The position numbers and the translations under genes were made by a program. 64,000 bases of DNA from JAIBAC01 sp046331095 (GTDB lineage Bacteria > Actinomycetota > Acidimicrobiia > UBA2766). Within the stretch, counting starts at the first letter, position 1; each line of letters starts with the position of its first letter. Positions 17,664 through 25,125 of this stretch are shown here, piece after piece. The notes beneath the pieces were generated by a model. The model was not told the DNA's origin. It made no database searches and was given only the letters and a program-made list of their open reading frames with translations. Location of the stretch: NCBI GenBank assembly GCA_046331095.1, contig JAXLRM010000004.1, positions 372,001 through 436,000 on the forward strand. The letters run 5' to 3'.

Positions 17664-18551
17664 GTGAACGCGCCGCCGGGCGCCTACCGGCGATGTGCTC
17701 GCCGCATGCGGGCAGAGGATCCGCTCACGCTCGCAGCGACCTACCTGCTGTCGCCGCGGCGGCGCCGTGCGGTGCAGGCCATGGAAGGCTTCCGACTCTT
17801 CGTCGCCGACGTGATCGCCGCGACCCCGATCGCCGACGCCGAAACCGGCGCCGCCGTGCTCGCGGAGTTCACGGCAGCGCTCGTTGCCTGGGAGCGCCGC
17901 GCCGGGTCCGAGCAGGCGCCGTCGGGGCCGGCCGGTGCTCCGTGGCTCCCGGCCGTGTCCGACACGATGTCGCGTGCGGGCATCCCCGCGAGCGTGTTCG
18001 GTGACTATCTGTCGGCGCGTGCCGTGGAGATCGCGACGCCGGCCTACCCCACGTGGGCCGCGTACGGCGCTGCTCTCGACGACGTCGCCGGACCGATGGC
18101 GCAGATGTCGGTCAGGTTCCTCGACGTCGATGGACCCGACTACGTGACGGCGGCGCGTCTGATGCTCGCCGCGTCCGAGAGTGCCTACCGGCTTCGCCAC
18201 ACGTGCGAGGCACGCCGCAATGGTCGCATCTGCTTCCCGCTCGAGGTGCTTGCCGGCGAAGGCGTCGACGTGGACACACCCGACGCTGATCCCGGGTGGC
18301 GTGCCGTGGTGGCGCTCTGTGTGGAGGACTCGCGGAGGCGTCATGCCGCCGCGCACACGGCGCTGACCGAGCTCGTCCCTCGCCTCGCGCGTCTTGCCGC
18401 GGTGCCGCTCGCGGTGTCCGACGCGTGGCTCGACCGCATCGAGTCGCGCGGGTTCGAGGTGATGGACCGCCCGCTCGAGGTCGGGTCGGCGCAGACCGCA
18501 CGTGCAGCGATCTCCCACGTGCTCCGTGGCGGTGCCGGTGCCCGCTGGTGA
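17664..18551 (+). CDS. phytoene/squalene synthase-like protein lacking the Asp-rich motifs
   Basis: A 295-residue protein with the all-helical fold signature of head-to-head prenyl synthases: LSPRRRRAVQAMEGF near the start, a middle AGIPASVFGDYLSARAVEI segment, and RLRHTCEARRNGRICFPLEVLAGEGV, which aligns with the [21 protein letters not shown] region of phytoene synthase. In active enzymes two DxxxD-type motifs bind the Mg-diphosphates. Here the first reads FVADVIAATP instead of VDDIVDE, and in the second the key DxxED is HTCEA. It therefore looks like a non-catalytic homologue or one with altered chemistry. It begins seven bases after the UbiA fusion gene, so they are one operon. GTG 17664 gives the family-typical start; the frame upstream is a shadow. 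Confidence 0.7.
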   Translation: MNAPPGAYRRCARRMRAEDPLTLAATYLLSPRRRRAVQAMEGFRLFVADVIAATPIADAETGAAVLAEFTAALVAWERRAGSEQAPSGPAGAPWLPAVSDTMSRAGIPASVFGDYLSARAVEIATPAYPTWAAYGAALDDVAGPMAQMSVRFLDVDGPDYVTAARLMLAASESAYRLRHTCEARRNGRICFPLEVLAGEGVDVDTPDADPGWRAVVALCVEDSRRRHAAAHTALTELVPRLARLAAVPLAVSDAWLDRIESRGFEVMDRPLEVGSAQTARAAISHVLRGGAGARW

Positions 18552-18582
18552 AGTAGCCCGGGGGGCTCTACCTTGCGGGCCC

Positions 18583-19935
18583 ATGAGCGTCGAGCCCACC
18601 TCCAGTGACCCCCATCTGCCGTCCACGCGCATCGAGTTCCCCGACGGGTTCCTGTGGGGCACCGCGTGTGCCGCGCACCAGGTCGAGGGGTCCAACACGA
18701 ACAACGACTGGTGGGACTGGGAGCACAAGGACGGTTCCATCTGCGCCGACTCCTCCGGGGACGCCTGCGACTACTGGAACCGTTACGAGGAGGACTACGA
18801 CCTCCTCGTGGCAGCGGGGGGCCAGGGTCTGCACCGCTTCTCGCTCGAGTGGAGCCGGATCGAGCCCGCCGAGGGGGAGTGGAGCGAGGCCGCCCTGGAC
18901 CGCTACCGGGCGATGTGCGATGCGCTGCTCGAACGTGGCATCCAGCCGATGGTCACGTTCCACCACTTCACCACCCCGCGGTGGGCGGTGTCCGACGGTG
19001 GCTGGACCGACGACCGCATCGTCGACCGCTTCGCACGGTTCTGCGCCAAGGCGGCCGCGGCGCTCGGGCCGCAGCGGTTGCCGTGGGCGTGCACGATCAA
19101 CGAACCGGGTGTGGTCGCCTCCCTCGGCTACTTCCTCGGGATGTTCCCGCCGGGGCTCCAGGACATCGAGGCTCAGGCGCGGGCGACCGCGAACCTGATC
19201 CGTGCCCATGCCGCTGCGGTCGACGCGATCAAGTCGGCGTCGCCGGACACCCAGGTCGGCATCACCCTCGCCATGCAGGACTTCAGCGCTGCCGATCCCG
19301 AGGACCCCGCCGATGCCGGCCTCGTCGACCTGGTGCGTCACCGCATGGAGGACGTCTACGTGCAGGGCCTCGCAACGGGCGAGATCCGCGGCCTCGTACC
19401 GGTCGAGGACGAGGCGGTCGGCGGCCTCGCCGGGACCAGCGACTACGTCGGCTGCCAGTACTACATGCGCCAGGTCCTGTCGGCCCACGTCGAGGGCTTC
19501 CAGGTGCCCGAACTGGACGGGTCGGAACGCACGCTGATGGGATACGCGTCGTACCCGCCCGGTCTCGGGGTCGCGCTCCGCAACGTCGCCGGGTCCGGCT
19601 TGCCCGTGATCGTCACCGAGAACGGCGTCGCCGTGACCGACGACAGGCGCCGCTGCGCTTGGATCGCTGCGCACCTCGGGGTCGCGCACGACGCCGTCGC
19701 TTCGGGCGACGTCGACCTGCGCGGGTACGTGTACTGGTCGCTGACGGACAACTTCGAGTGGGTGCTCGGCTACATGCCCACGTTCGGTCTCGTCGGCATC
19801 GACCGCGACGCCGGACTCGCGCGCAGGCCGCGCCCGTCGCTGGACATGTTCGGCAGGATCGCCGCCGCCAACGCCGTCGACCCCGCCCTGGTCGCGAGCT
19901 ACGTCGGCGATTCCACCCCCGCCGACGCGACCTGA
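18583..19935 (+). CDS. GH1 family beta-glycosidase
   Basis: A 450-residue glycoside hydrolase family 1 enzyme that cleaves beta-linked glucosides, galactosides or similar sugars with retention. Acid/base Glu174 is in TINEPGV and nucleophile Glu346 in VIVTENGVAV. The N-terminal FPDGFLWGTACAAHQVEG and the downstream YVYWSLTDNFEWVLGYMPTFGLVGID complete the family pattern. There is no signal peptide, so it should be cytoplasmic. It starts 31 bases after the prenyl-synthase-like gene; a TACCTT box at 18569-18574, eight bases before the ATG, suggests it may also have its own nearly leaderless transcript. Confidence 0.93.
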   Translation: MSVEPTSSDPHLPSTRIEFPDGFLWGTACAAHQVEGSNTNNDWWDWEHKDGSICADSSGDACDYWNRYEEDYDLLVAAGGQGLHRFSLEWSRIEPAEGEWSEAALDRYRAMCDALLERGIQPMVTFHHFTTPRWAVSDGGWTDDRIVDRFARFCAKAAAALGPQRLPWACTINEPGVVASLGYFLGMFPPGLQDIEAQARATANLIRAHAAAVDAIKSASPDTQVGITLAMQDFSAADPEDPADAGLVDLVRHRMEDVYVQGLATGEIRGLVPVEDEAVGGLAGTSDYVGCQYYMRQVLSAHVEGFQVPELDGSERTLMGYASYPPGLGVALRNVAGSGLPVIVTENGVAVTDDRRRCAWIAAHLGVAHDAVASGDVDLRGYVYWSLTDNFEWVLGYMPTFGLVGIDRDAGLARRPRPSLDMFGRIAAANAVDPALVASYVGDSTPADAT

Positions 19936-19970
19936 CCCCGGTCCCGCCAGCGCCCCCAAGCCCCGGAGCC

Positions 19971-20213
19971 AAACGCGGGCGGGTTGGCCCGCCAGCGTGA
20001 CGGATTGCCCGCGTTCGGGACGGTCGAACCCGGAGCCAAACGCGGGCGGGTTGGCCCGCCAGCGGGACGGATTGCCCGCGTTCGGGACGGCGCAAACCCC
20101 AAACGCGGGCGGGTTGGCCCGCCAGCGGGACGGATTGCCCGCGTTCGGGACGGTCGAACCCGGAGCCAAACGCGGGCGGGTTGGCCCGCCAGCGGGACGG
20201 ATTGCCCGCGTTT
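19971..20213. repeat. four tandem palindromic units (period 67/63/67)
   Basis: Units begin AAACGCGGGC at 19971, 20038, 20101 and 20168. Each holds an inner hairpin GGCGGGTTGGCCCGCC and outer arms AAACGCGGGC / GCCCGCGTT(C or T); in the last copy the outer arms are a perfect ten-base dyad (20168-20177 with 20204-20213). Three units are preceded by GGAGCC. The array fills the gap between the GH1 gene and the FadR-type regulator. It has no unique spacers, so it is not a CRISPR array. Confidence 0.9.
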
Positions 20214-20240
20214 GGGGGGGGCTGGTCCGGGCCGGAGCGG

Positions 20241-20263
20241 ACTGGTCTTACCACTTGACCAGT
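20241..20263. promoter_or_regulatory. FadR/GntR-type operator in front of the regulator gene
   Basis: TGGTCTTACCA (20243-20253) matches the TGGTNNNACCA consensus of FadR-subfamily GntR regulators exactly. It is nested in a wider inverted repeat ACTGGT (20241-20246) / ACCAGT (20258-20263). It lies 34-56 bases before the proposed start of the FadR-type gene, the place for autoregulation. Confidence 0.65.
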
Positions 20264-20296
20264 GGCTCGCCATGTGGGAGGGTTCCCGGGAGGCCG

Positions 20297-21019
20297 CTGC
20301 AACCGATCGAGAGACAGACAGCGTCCGATGCGATCTTCGACCAGATCGCCGAGGAGATCGTGCGGGGCCGCATCGACGTGGGCGACGCCTTACCGGCGGA
20401 GCGGATGCTGTCGGAGCAGTTCGGGGTGAGCCGCCCCGCGGTACGTGAAGCGCTCCAGAGGCTCGCGCAGGTCGGCCTCGTGGAGATCCGCCACGGTGAC
20501 GCGACCAGGGTGTTGGACTACCGCGAGGCGTCGGGTTTCGACATGCTCGGGCGGCTCCTGTTCACCCCCGACGGTGGGGTGGACCCCCATGTCGTGCGGT
20601 CGGTACTCGAGATGCGGCTCGCGATCGGCGCCGACGCAGCGCGCCGGTGCGCGGTGCGTGCCACGCCCGCTGTCGTCGACGCCCTCGAGGCGAGCGTGGG
20701 CGCCATGCTGGCGGCCGACTCCGACCTCGTCGAGTTGCAGCGACTCGACCTCGTCTTCTGGTCACACCTGATCGACGGGTCCCGCAACATCGCCTACCGA
20801 CTCGCGTTCAACGGGATGCGCGAGGCGTACGAGCCCGTTGGTGCCCTTCTGACCAACGTCCTCGAGGGCGAACTGCGCAACCACGGCGCCCGGGACGAGC
20901 TAGTCGCCGCCGTCGTGTCCCGCGATGCCGACGCGGCCGAGACGGCGGCGCGCCGGCTCCTGTCGTCGAGCGCGACGCGGTGGGATGCCGCACTCGGCGA
21001 GGCGCCCAGGTCGGGCTGA
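20297..21019 (+). CDS. GntR family regulator, FadR subfamily
   Basis: A regulator of about 240 residues. The winged helix begins ASDAIFDQIAEEIVRGRI and continues LPAERMLSEQFGVSRPAVREAL, the classic GntR recognition helix. Residues from about 90 form the helical FCD effector domain (LDLVFWSHLIDGSRN), without the full set of histidines that bind metal in many FCD proteins. No ATG or GTG precedes the conserved part in frame: the candidates are CTG at 20297, three bases behind GGGAGG, and TTG at 20255, which lies inside the operator. CTG gives the length and N terminus typical for the family, but this start is uncertain. The palindromic array lies immediately upstream, and a PAP2 gene follows. 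Confidence 0.8.
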   Translation: MQPIERQTASDAIFDQIAEEIVRGRIDVGDALPAERMLSEQFGVSRPAVREALQRLAQVGLVEIRHGDATRVLDYREASGFDMLGRLLFTPDGGVDPHVVRSVLEMRLAIGADAARRCAVRATPAVVDALEASVGAMLAADSDLVELQRLDLVFWSHLIDGSRNIAYRLAFNGMREAYEPVGALLTNVLEGELRNHGARDELVAAVVSRDADAAETAARRLLSSSATRWDAALGEAPRSG

Positions 21020-21044
21020 ACGCCGGCACGAGGCGTCCGGAGGG

Positions 21045-21050
21045 TACGGT
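21045..21050 (+). promoter_or_regulatory. -10 box of a leaderless transcript
   Basis: TACGGT ends exactly six bases before the GTG start of the PAP2 gene at 21057, so transcription would begin at the start codon itself. No good -35 hexamer is visible. Confidence 0.35.
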
Positions 21051-21056
21051 GGCCCC

Positions 21057-21770
21057 GTGATCTCGGACGGACGCGACCCCGACGGGGTCTCCCGCACCAT
21101 CACTCGTGCCGTCGAGCCCGAACTCGACACGCGCAGACTCGCCATCGTCGCGGCAGTGTGCGGTGCGGGGTTCGTCGCGGTCGCGCTCCTCGTGGTGACC
21201 GGCGCCACCGGCCCGGCCGACACCTGGTGGCACGGGTCCGCCGCCTCGTTGCGCAACCCGCCATTCGTGTGGACGGCGCAGGCGTTCACCGTCGTCGGCG
21301 ACGTCCCCCTGAACACCGCGTTTCGCGTCGCCGGAGCGGTCTGGCTCCTTTGGCGCCGGCGGTTCACCTCGTTCTGGGCTTGGCTTCTGGCGGCGACCTT
21401 GTCGCCGATCCTCGTCGACTGGGTGGTCAAGCCACTCGTGGGCCGAACGCGACCGCTGGACTTCGTGTGGACTGCGAACGGGATGGCGTTCCCGTCGGGG
21501 CACGCCGCTGCCGCCGCCACGAACGCCGCCATCGTCGTCCTGTTGCTGGTGCCGGCCCGACATCGCCGCGCAGGTGCCGTCGCCGGGGCGGTGTGGATCG
21601 TCGCCATGTCGCTTGCCCGCACGCTGCTCGGCGCGCATTGGCTCTCCGACGTCGTGGGCGGCATCCTCTTGGGACTGTCTGTCACCTTCGCCGTGGTGGC
21701 TGCGGTGTTCGCGATGAGGGCCCACCACGACAGGAAGGAGGTCGGTACGTGGGACGCACGATCGCCGTGA
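21057..21770 (+). CDS. PAP2-type membrane phosphatase
   Basis: A 237-residue integral membrane phosphatase of the PAP2 family, which removes phosphate from lipid phosphates such as undecaprenyl diphosphate or phosphatidic acid. All three active-site motifs are present: KPLVGRTRP (125-133), FPSGHAA with PSGH at 146-149, and ARTLLGAHWLSD, where His194 is the nucleophile and Asp198 its partner; the usual Ser before Arg188 is Ala. About five hydrophobic segments surround them. The GTG at 21057 starts directly after a likely -10 box. Its end overlaps the next gene by 22 bases. A role in recycling the lipid carrier for surface glycans is an inference from the neighbouring polysaccharide genes. Confidence 0.88.
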   Translation: MISDGRDPDGVSRTITRAVEPELDTRRLAIVAAVCGAGFVAVALLVVTGATGPADTWWHGSAASLRNPPFVWTAQAFTVVGDVPLNTAFRVAGAVWLLWRRRFTSFWAWLLAATLSPILVDWVVKPLVGRTRPLDFVWTANGMAFPSGHAAAAATNAAIVVLLLVPARHRRAGAVAGAVWIVAMSLARTLLGAHWLSDVVGGILLGLSVTFAVVAAVFAMRAHHDRKEVGTWDARSP

Positions 21771-22807
21771 CCGGCGTCAGCGGCTACCTGGGCAGCCGCG
21801 TGGCGGCAACCCTCGCGGCCGACTCCGACGTCGACTGCATCGTCGGCATCGACGTCGCGCCCCCGCCCGGTGAGGGTTTCCTCGACGAGCTCGAGTTCCA
21901 CGAGATCGACATCCGCGATCCCGACCTCGGCAAGTTCATCACCGGCGCGGACACGATCGTGCACCTGGCGTTCGTGCTCGACCCCATGCGCGACGAGACC
22001 GAGATGGCAGACGTGAACCTGGGCGGGATGCGCAACGTCCTCGACGCCGCCGAGGACGCCGGGGTGCTCAACGTCGTCTACACGTCGAGTGCCTCCGCCT
22101 ACGGCGCACACCCCGACAACGCGGTCCCCCTGCACGAGTCCGACCGGTTGCGGGCGAACGCCGACTTCAGCTACGGCGCCCACAAGATGGAGTCCGAGCA
22201 CATCCTGCGCGACTGGATGCCGGACCACCCCGACGTCGTGGTGACCGTCCTCCGGCCTGCGATCGTGCTCGGCACGCACGTCTCGAACTTCATCAGCCGT
22301 ACCCTCGAGGCGCCGCGGCTGCTCTCGCTGCGAGGACATTCGCCTCCGTTCCAGGCGGTGCACGAGGACGATGCCGTGTCGGCGGTGTCCCACGTCACGC
22401 TGGAGCGGATCCCGGGGACGTTCAACGTGGCGGCAGATGACGTCGCCACTCACGACGACCTCGCCGAGCTCGTGGGCCGCGGACGGCTGGAGGTCGACGC
22501 CGGTGTCGCACGGCGCATCGCGGCGGCCGCGTGGCGTCTCGGCCAGGCAGAGGCGCCCCCGGGAGTGGTCGACTACTTCATGTATCCCTGGGTGGTCTCC
22601 AACGAGGCTCTGCGGTCCACGGGATGGACCCCGCGTCACACGACCCGCGAGGCGCTCGCGGAGATGGTCGCCGCGAACTCCGACTTCGTGACGCTCGGGC
22701 GTGCACGCAGGACACGAGCCGAGTGGCGGCGCATCGGCGCGGTCACCGCCGCCGCGGGAACGGCTGCCACGGCGCTCGCGGCAGCGGCCCTGCGGCTGCG
22801 CCGCTGA
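21749..22807 (+). CDS. NAD-dependent epimerase/dehydratase (extended SDR)
   Basis: A 352-residue extended short-chain dehydrogenase. The nucleotide-binding loop GVSGYLG is at 9-15, the catalytic serine lies in YTSSASAYG (111-119), and the Tyr142-x3-Lys146 pair is in SYGAHK. Such enzymes act on nucleotide sugars or on sterol and other lipid substrates; I cannot tell which here. The C terminus has an Ala-rich hydrophobic stretch (AVTAAAGTAATALAAAALRL) that may sit in or on the membrane. GTG 21749 lies within the end of the PAP2 gene behind AGGAAGGAGG, so the two are coupled. It converges on the BY-kinase gene with 61 bases between. Confidence 0.85.
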   Translation: MGRTIAVTGVSGYLGSRVAATLAADSDVDCIVGIDVAPPPGEGFLDELEFHEIDIRDPDLGKFITGADTIVHLAFVLDPMRDETEMADVNLGGMRNVLDAAEDAGVLNVVYTSSASAYGAHPDNAVPLHESDRLRANADFSYGAHKMESEHILRDWMPDHPDVVVTVLRPAIVLGTHVSNFISRTLEAPRLLSLRGHSPPFQAVHEDDAVSAVSHVTLERIPGTFNVAADDVATHDDLAELVGRGRLEVDAGVARRIAAAAWRLGQAEAPPGVVDYFMYPWVVSNEALRSTGWTPRHTTREALAEMVAANSDFVTLGRARRTRAEWRRIGAVTAAAGTAATALAAAALRLRR

Positions 22808-22868
22808 GGGACGAGCGGCAGGGCGAATCGACCGGTACGAGCGGTGCCCGAGCAGGCGTGGCCCGCGA

Positions 22869-23774
22869 TCAAGGACCGGTGCCGGCCCGCTTGGCAGCCT
22901 TCTTGGACTTCTTCGCCTGTCTGCGGGCGGCTCGCGTCTCGTCGTCCTCGTAGCCGTACCCGTATCCGTAGTACCCGCCGCCCATGACCTTGTCGCCACG
23001 GTTCAACGCGACCCCGAGGACGGGCACGTTCCACTGCTCGAGCACCTTGCGCAACGTCCTGTGTGCCTCTTTGTCGGTGCGCTGGGCGTTCATCACGAGC
23101 ACGACACCGTCGGCGATGCGTCCGATCACGAGGCTGTCGGACACGGCCGTCGCGGGAGCGGTGTCGATGACGATGTCGTCGTAGTGCAGGCGTAGCCGCG
23201 ACAGCAGCTTCTGCATGACGTGAGGCTGCAGGAGCTCGACGGGGTTCTCGATCCCGATCGGGGCCGGCAGGATGTCGAGGCCGTCGATCCGCGTCGGGAC
23301 CACCTCCGCGTCGGGGTCGAGGATCACCGACACGATCGTCTGGGCGTCCGGGGGGATCGGAAGCTCCTTGGACATCGACGGCCGGTACAGGTCGCACTCG
23401 AGCAGGATCACGCGTCTGCCCGCCATGACGCTCGCCATTGCGAGGCCGATGCTCGTCGTCGTCTTGCCTTCGCCGCTCACCGCCGAGGTCACGGCGACCA
23501 CCTGTGGGGGTGCCTCGTCGCCGCTGAGCTCGACGCCGACGCGCAGCATGCGGTACGCCTGGCCCATCCTGCCGTAGGTCTGGACCTGGGTGAGGCGCGG
23601 TTCCTCGCCGGGTGCACCCGGGCGTGCGTGCTTGGCGCCCGCGTGGGTCTTGGTGGCGGCGACTTCGGCGGCGGCGGCCGCTGGGTCGGGGGACACGGAG
23701 GCAGCGCCGTGCCCGCCGGTGGTGGGCACGGCCGGCATCTCGCCGGGCGCAGGAGATCGGGGGGTCATGTCCAC
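22869..23774 (-). CDS. BY-kinase (CpsD/Wzc-type tyrosine autokinase)
   Basis: A protein of about 300 residues, the cytoplasmic tyrosine kinase that partners a Wzz-type membrane protein in polysaccharide chain-length control. Residues 1-60 are Ala/Pro/Gly-rich and disordered. Walker A is SAVSGEGKTTT (97-107), Walker A' ends in Asp128 (ILLECDLYRPS), Walker B is IVIDTAPA with Asp204. A compact tyrosine cluster (Tyr268, 269, 271, 273, 275) followed by acidic residues is the autophosphorylation site, and the last residues are Lys-rich. The first possible start is GTG 23774; ATG 23768 is two codons later. It lies 11 bases after the Wzz gene on the same strand. Confidence 0.9.
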   Translation of the reverse strand: MDMTPRSPAPGEMPAVPTTGGHGAASVSPDPAAAAAEVAATKTHAGAKHARPGAPGEEPRLTQVQTYGRMGQAYRMLRVGVELSGDEAPPQVVAVTSAVSGEGKTTTSIGLAMASVMAGRRVILLECDLYRPSMSKELPIPPDAQTIVSVILDPDAEVVPTRIDGLDILPAPIGIENPVELLQPHVMQKLLSRLRLHYDDIVIDTAPATAVSDSLVIGRIADGVVLVMNAQRTDKEAHRTLRKVLEQWNVPVLGVALNRGDKVMGGGYYGYGYGYEDDETRAARRQAKKSKKAAKRAGTGP

Positions 23775-23785
23775 AGTCGCCTCGC

Positions 23786-24907
23786 TCAGGACGTGGTGAT
23801 CTTCTGGCGTGAACCGCGCGCCTGCGCACCGTTGCCACCCGGAGGCGTGCGCCTGGCTGCGGCCGCGGCGGGATCGTTCCGCTCGAAGCTCGGGATCACC
23901 GCGAGCACGGGGGTGCCCGCGAGCGTCTCGGCATCCTCGACGGAGCTCACGGCGCGGTCGACGAGGTCGAGGAGGATGGCGATCACGGCGCCGAAGAGCG
24001 CTCCGAGGATGCCGGCGGCGAGCACTCGCAGGACCTTGCCCTTGGTGTCCTCGGTGACTACCTGCGGTTCGCCGAGGGTCTGCACCTGCACCTTGGACAG
24101 CAGCGACGCCTCGTTCTTGCGGGCGTCGCTCTGTTGTTGGATCAAGGCGTCGAGACGCGCCTCGAGAACCTTCTTCTTGCGCAGGAGCTCGTTCACCGTG
24201 ACCTCGTCCTGGGCGAGGTCGGAGGTCTCGGAGCGGTGCTGGTCGAGGAGTTGGTTCGCCGTCCCCGACGAGCCCAGCTGGTTGCCCGACACGATCGCGT
24301 CACGCAGCTGCACGAGCCGTTCGATGATGCCTGCCTGGGCCTGGCGGGCGGAGTCGATCGAGCCGATGCCGCGGGCTGCGAGGAAGTCGGCGATCTGGCG
24401 GTCGACCTCGTTGATCTGCGGTTCGAGCTCGGCGATCTTCGTGTCGATCTGGCCGAGGATGCGTGCCGTCGGCTCGCCGAGGGTGTCCTGGTACTCCTTG
24501 AGGACCTCGTCGACGAGGCCGCGTACGACGTGGGTCGCCTGGTCGGTGTCCTCGTCGGCGTAGGAGAACGTGACGGTGTTGGTGTCGGTCACGCGCTCGG
24601 CGGTGGTGTTCTCCCGGAACGTCTCGAGGTCGGTGTCGAGGCCGTTCGCGTCCATCACCTTCTGGTCGACGGCTTCGCTCTTGGTCAAGCTGACGACGGT
24701 CTCGATCTGCTGGTTCATGAAGTTGACCAGCGCCCCCGTGGCGGTCGTCTCGGTGTCGGGCAGGAAGAACAGCACCGATTCCTGGGCCTTGGGTGGATCC
24801 GCCTTGAACACCACGAACGCGCCCGCGGCGCCCATGGCGAGGACAGTCAGCGTGATGACCACCCACAGGCGCCGTCGCACGGCTCCCAGATACCGCTTCA
24901 GTTCCAT
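23786..24907 (-). CDS. Wzz-family polysaccharide chain-length/BY-kinase-activating membrane protein
   Basis: A 373-residue protein with two transmembrane helices, at about 16-34 (VVITLTVLAMGAAGAFVVF) and near 300 (VLRVLAAGILGALFGAVIAILLDLV), enclosing a large extracytoplasmic, largely helical domain with coiled-coil-like stretches (RILGQIDTKIAELEPQINEV). The cytoplasmic tail after the second helix (DRAVSSVEDAETLAGTPVLAVIP) is the segment that activates the BY-kinase in this family. It heads a two-gene operon with the kinase. Its 5' leader is about 135 bases. Confidence 0.9.
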   Translation of the reverse strand: MELKRYLGAVRRRLWVVITLTVLAMGAAGAFVVFKADPPKAQESVLFFLPDTETTATGALVNFMNQQIETVVSLTKSEAVDQKVMDANGLDTDLETFRENTTAERVTDTNTVTFSYADEDTDQATHVVRGLVDEVLKEYQDTLGEPTARILGQIDTKIAELEPQINEVDRQIADFLAARGIGSIDSARQAQAGIIERLVQLRDAIVSGNQLGSSGTANQLLDQHRSETSDLAQDEVTVNELLRKKKVLEARLDALIQQQSDARKNEASLLSKVQVQTLGEPQVVTEDTKGKVLRVLAAGILGALFGAVIAILLDLVDRAVSSVEDAETLAGTPVLAVIPSFERNDPAAAAARRTPPGGNGAQARGSRQKITTS

Positions 24908-25048
24908 CGTTCAGGATCCGTTTCCGCCTAGGAACAACCCACGACCCACGACCCTCGCCTCCCGTAGGATCGTCCGTTCCACACCGGCCTCACAAGGGCG
25001 GGGTGGCGATCTCTCCGCACAAACCCATCGTGGGTCACGTGCCACCCG

Positions 25049-25074
25049 ATGATAGGGCGACCCACACCGGTCAA
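25049..25074 (-). promoter_or_regulatory. possible promoter for wzz/BY-kinase operon
   Basis: On the minus strand TTGACC (25069-25074) is followed after 14 bases by TATCAT (25049-25054). The hexamers are good but the spacing is short. Transcription would start near 25042 and leave a leader of about 135 bases with a thrice-repeated GGGT-type run (GGGTCGTGGGTCGTGGGTTG). The rest of 24908-25125 shows nothing else. Confidence 0.35.
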
Positions 25075-25125
25075 TTCCCTTCGAGGTGATCCGACTCCTC
25101 CCGGTTTGGGCCGGATGGGGGAGAT

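Noticed and set aside
19971..20213. CRISPR-like array
   Set aside because: The repeated unit occupies the whole period, with no unique spacers, and no cas gene is near.
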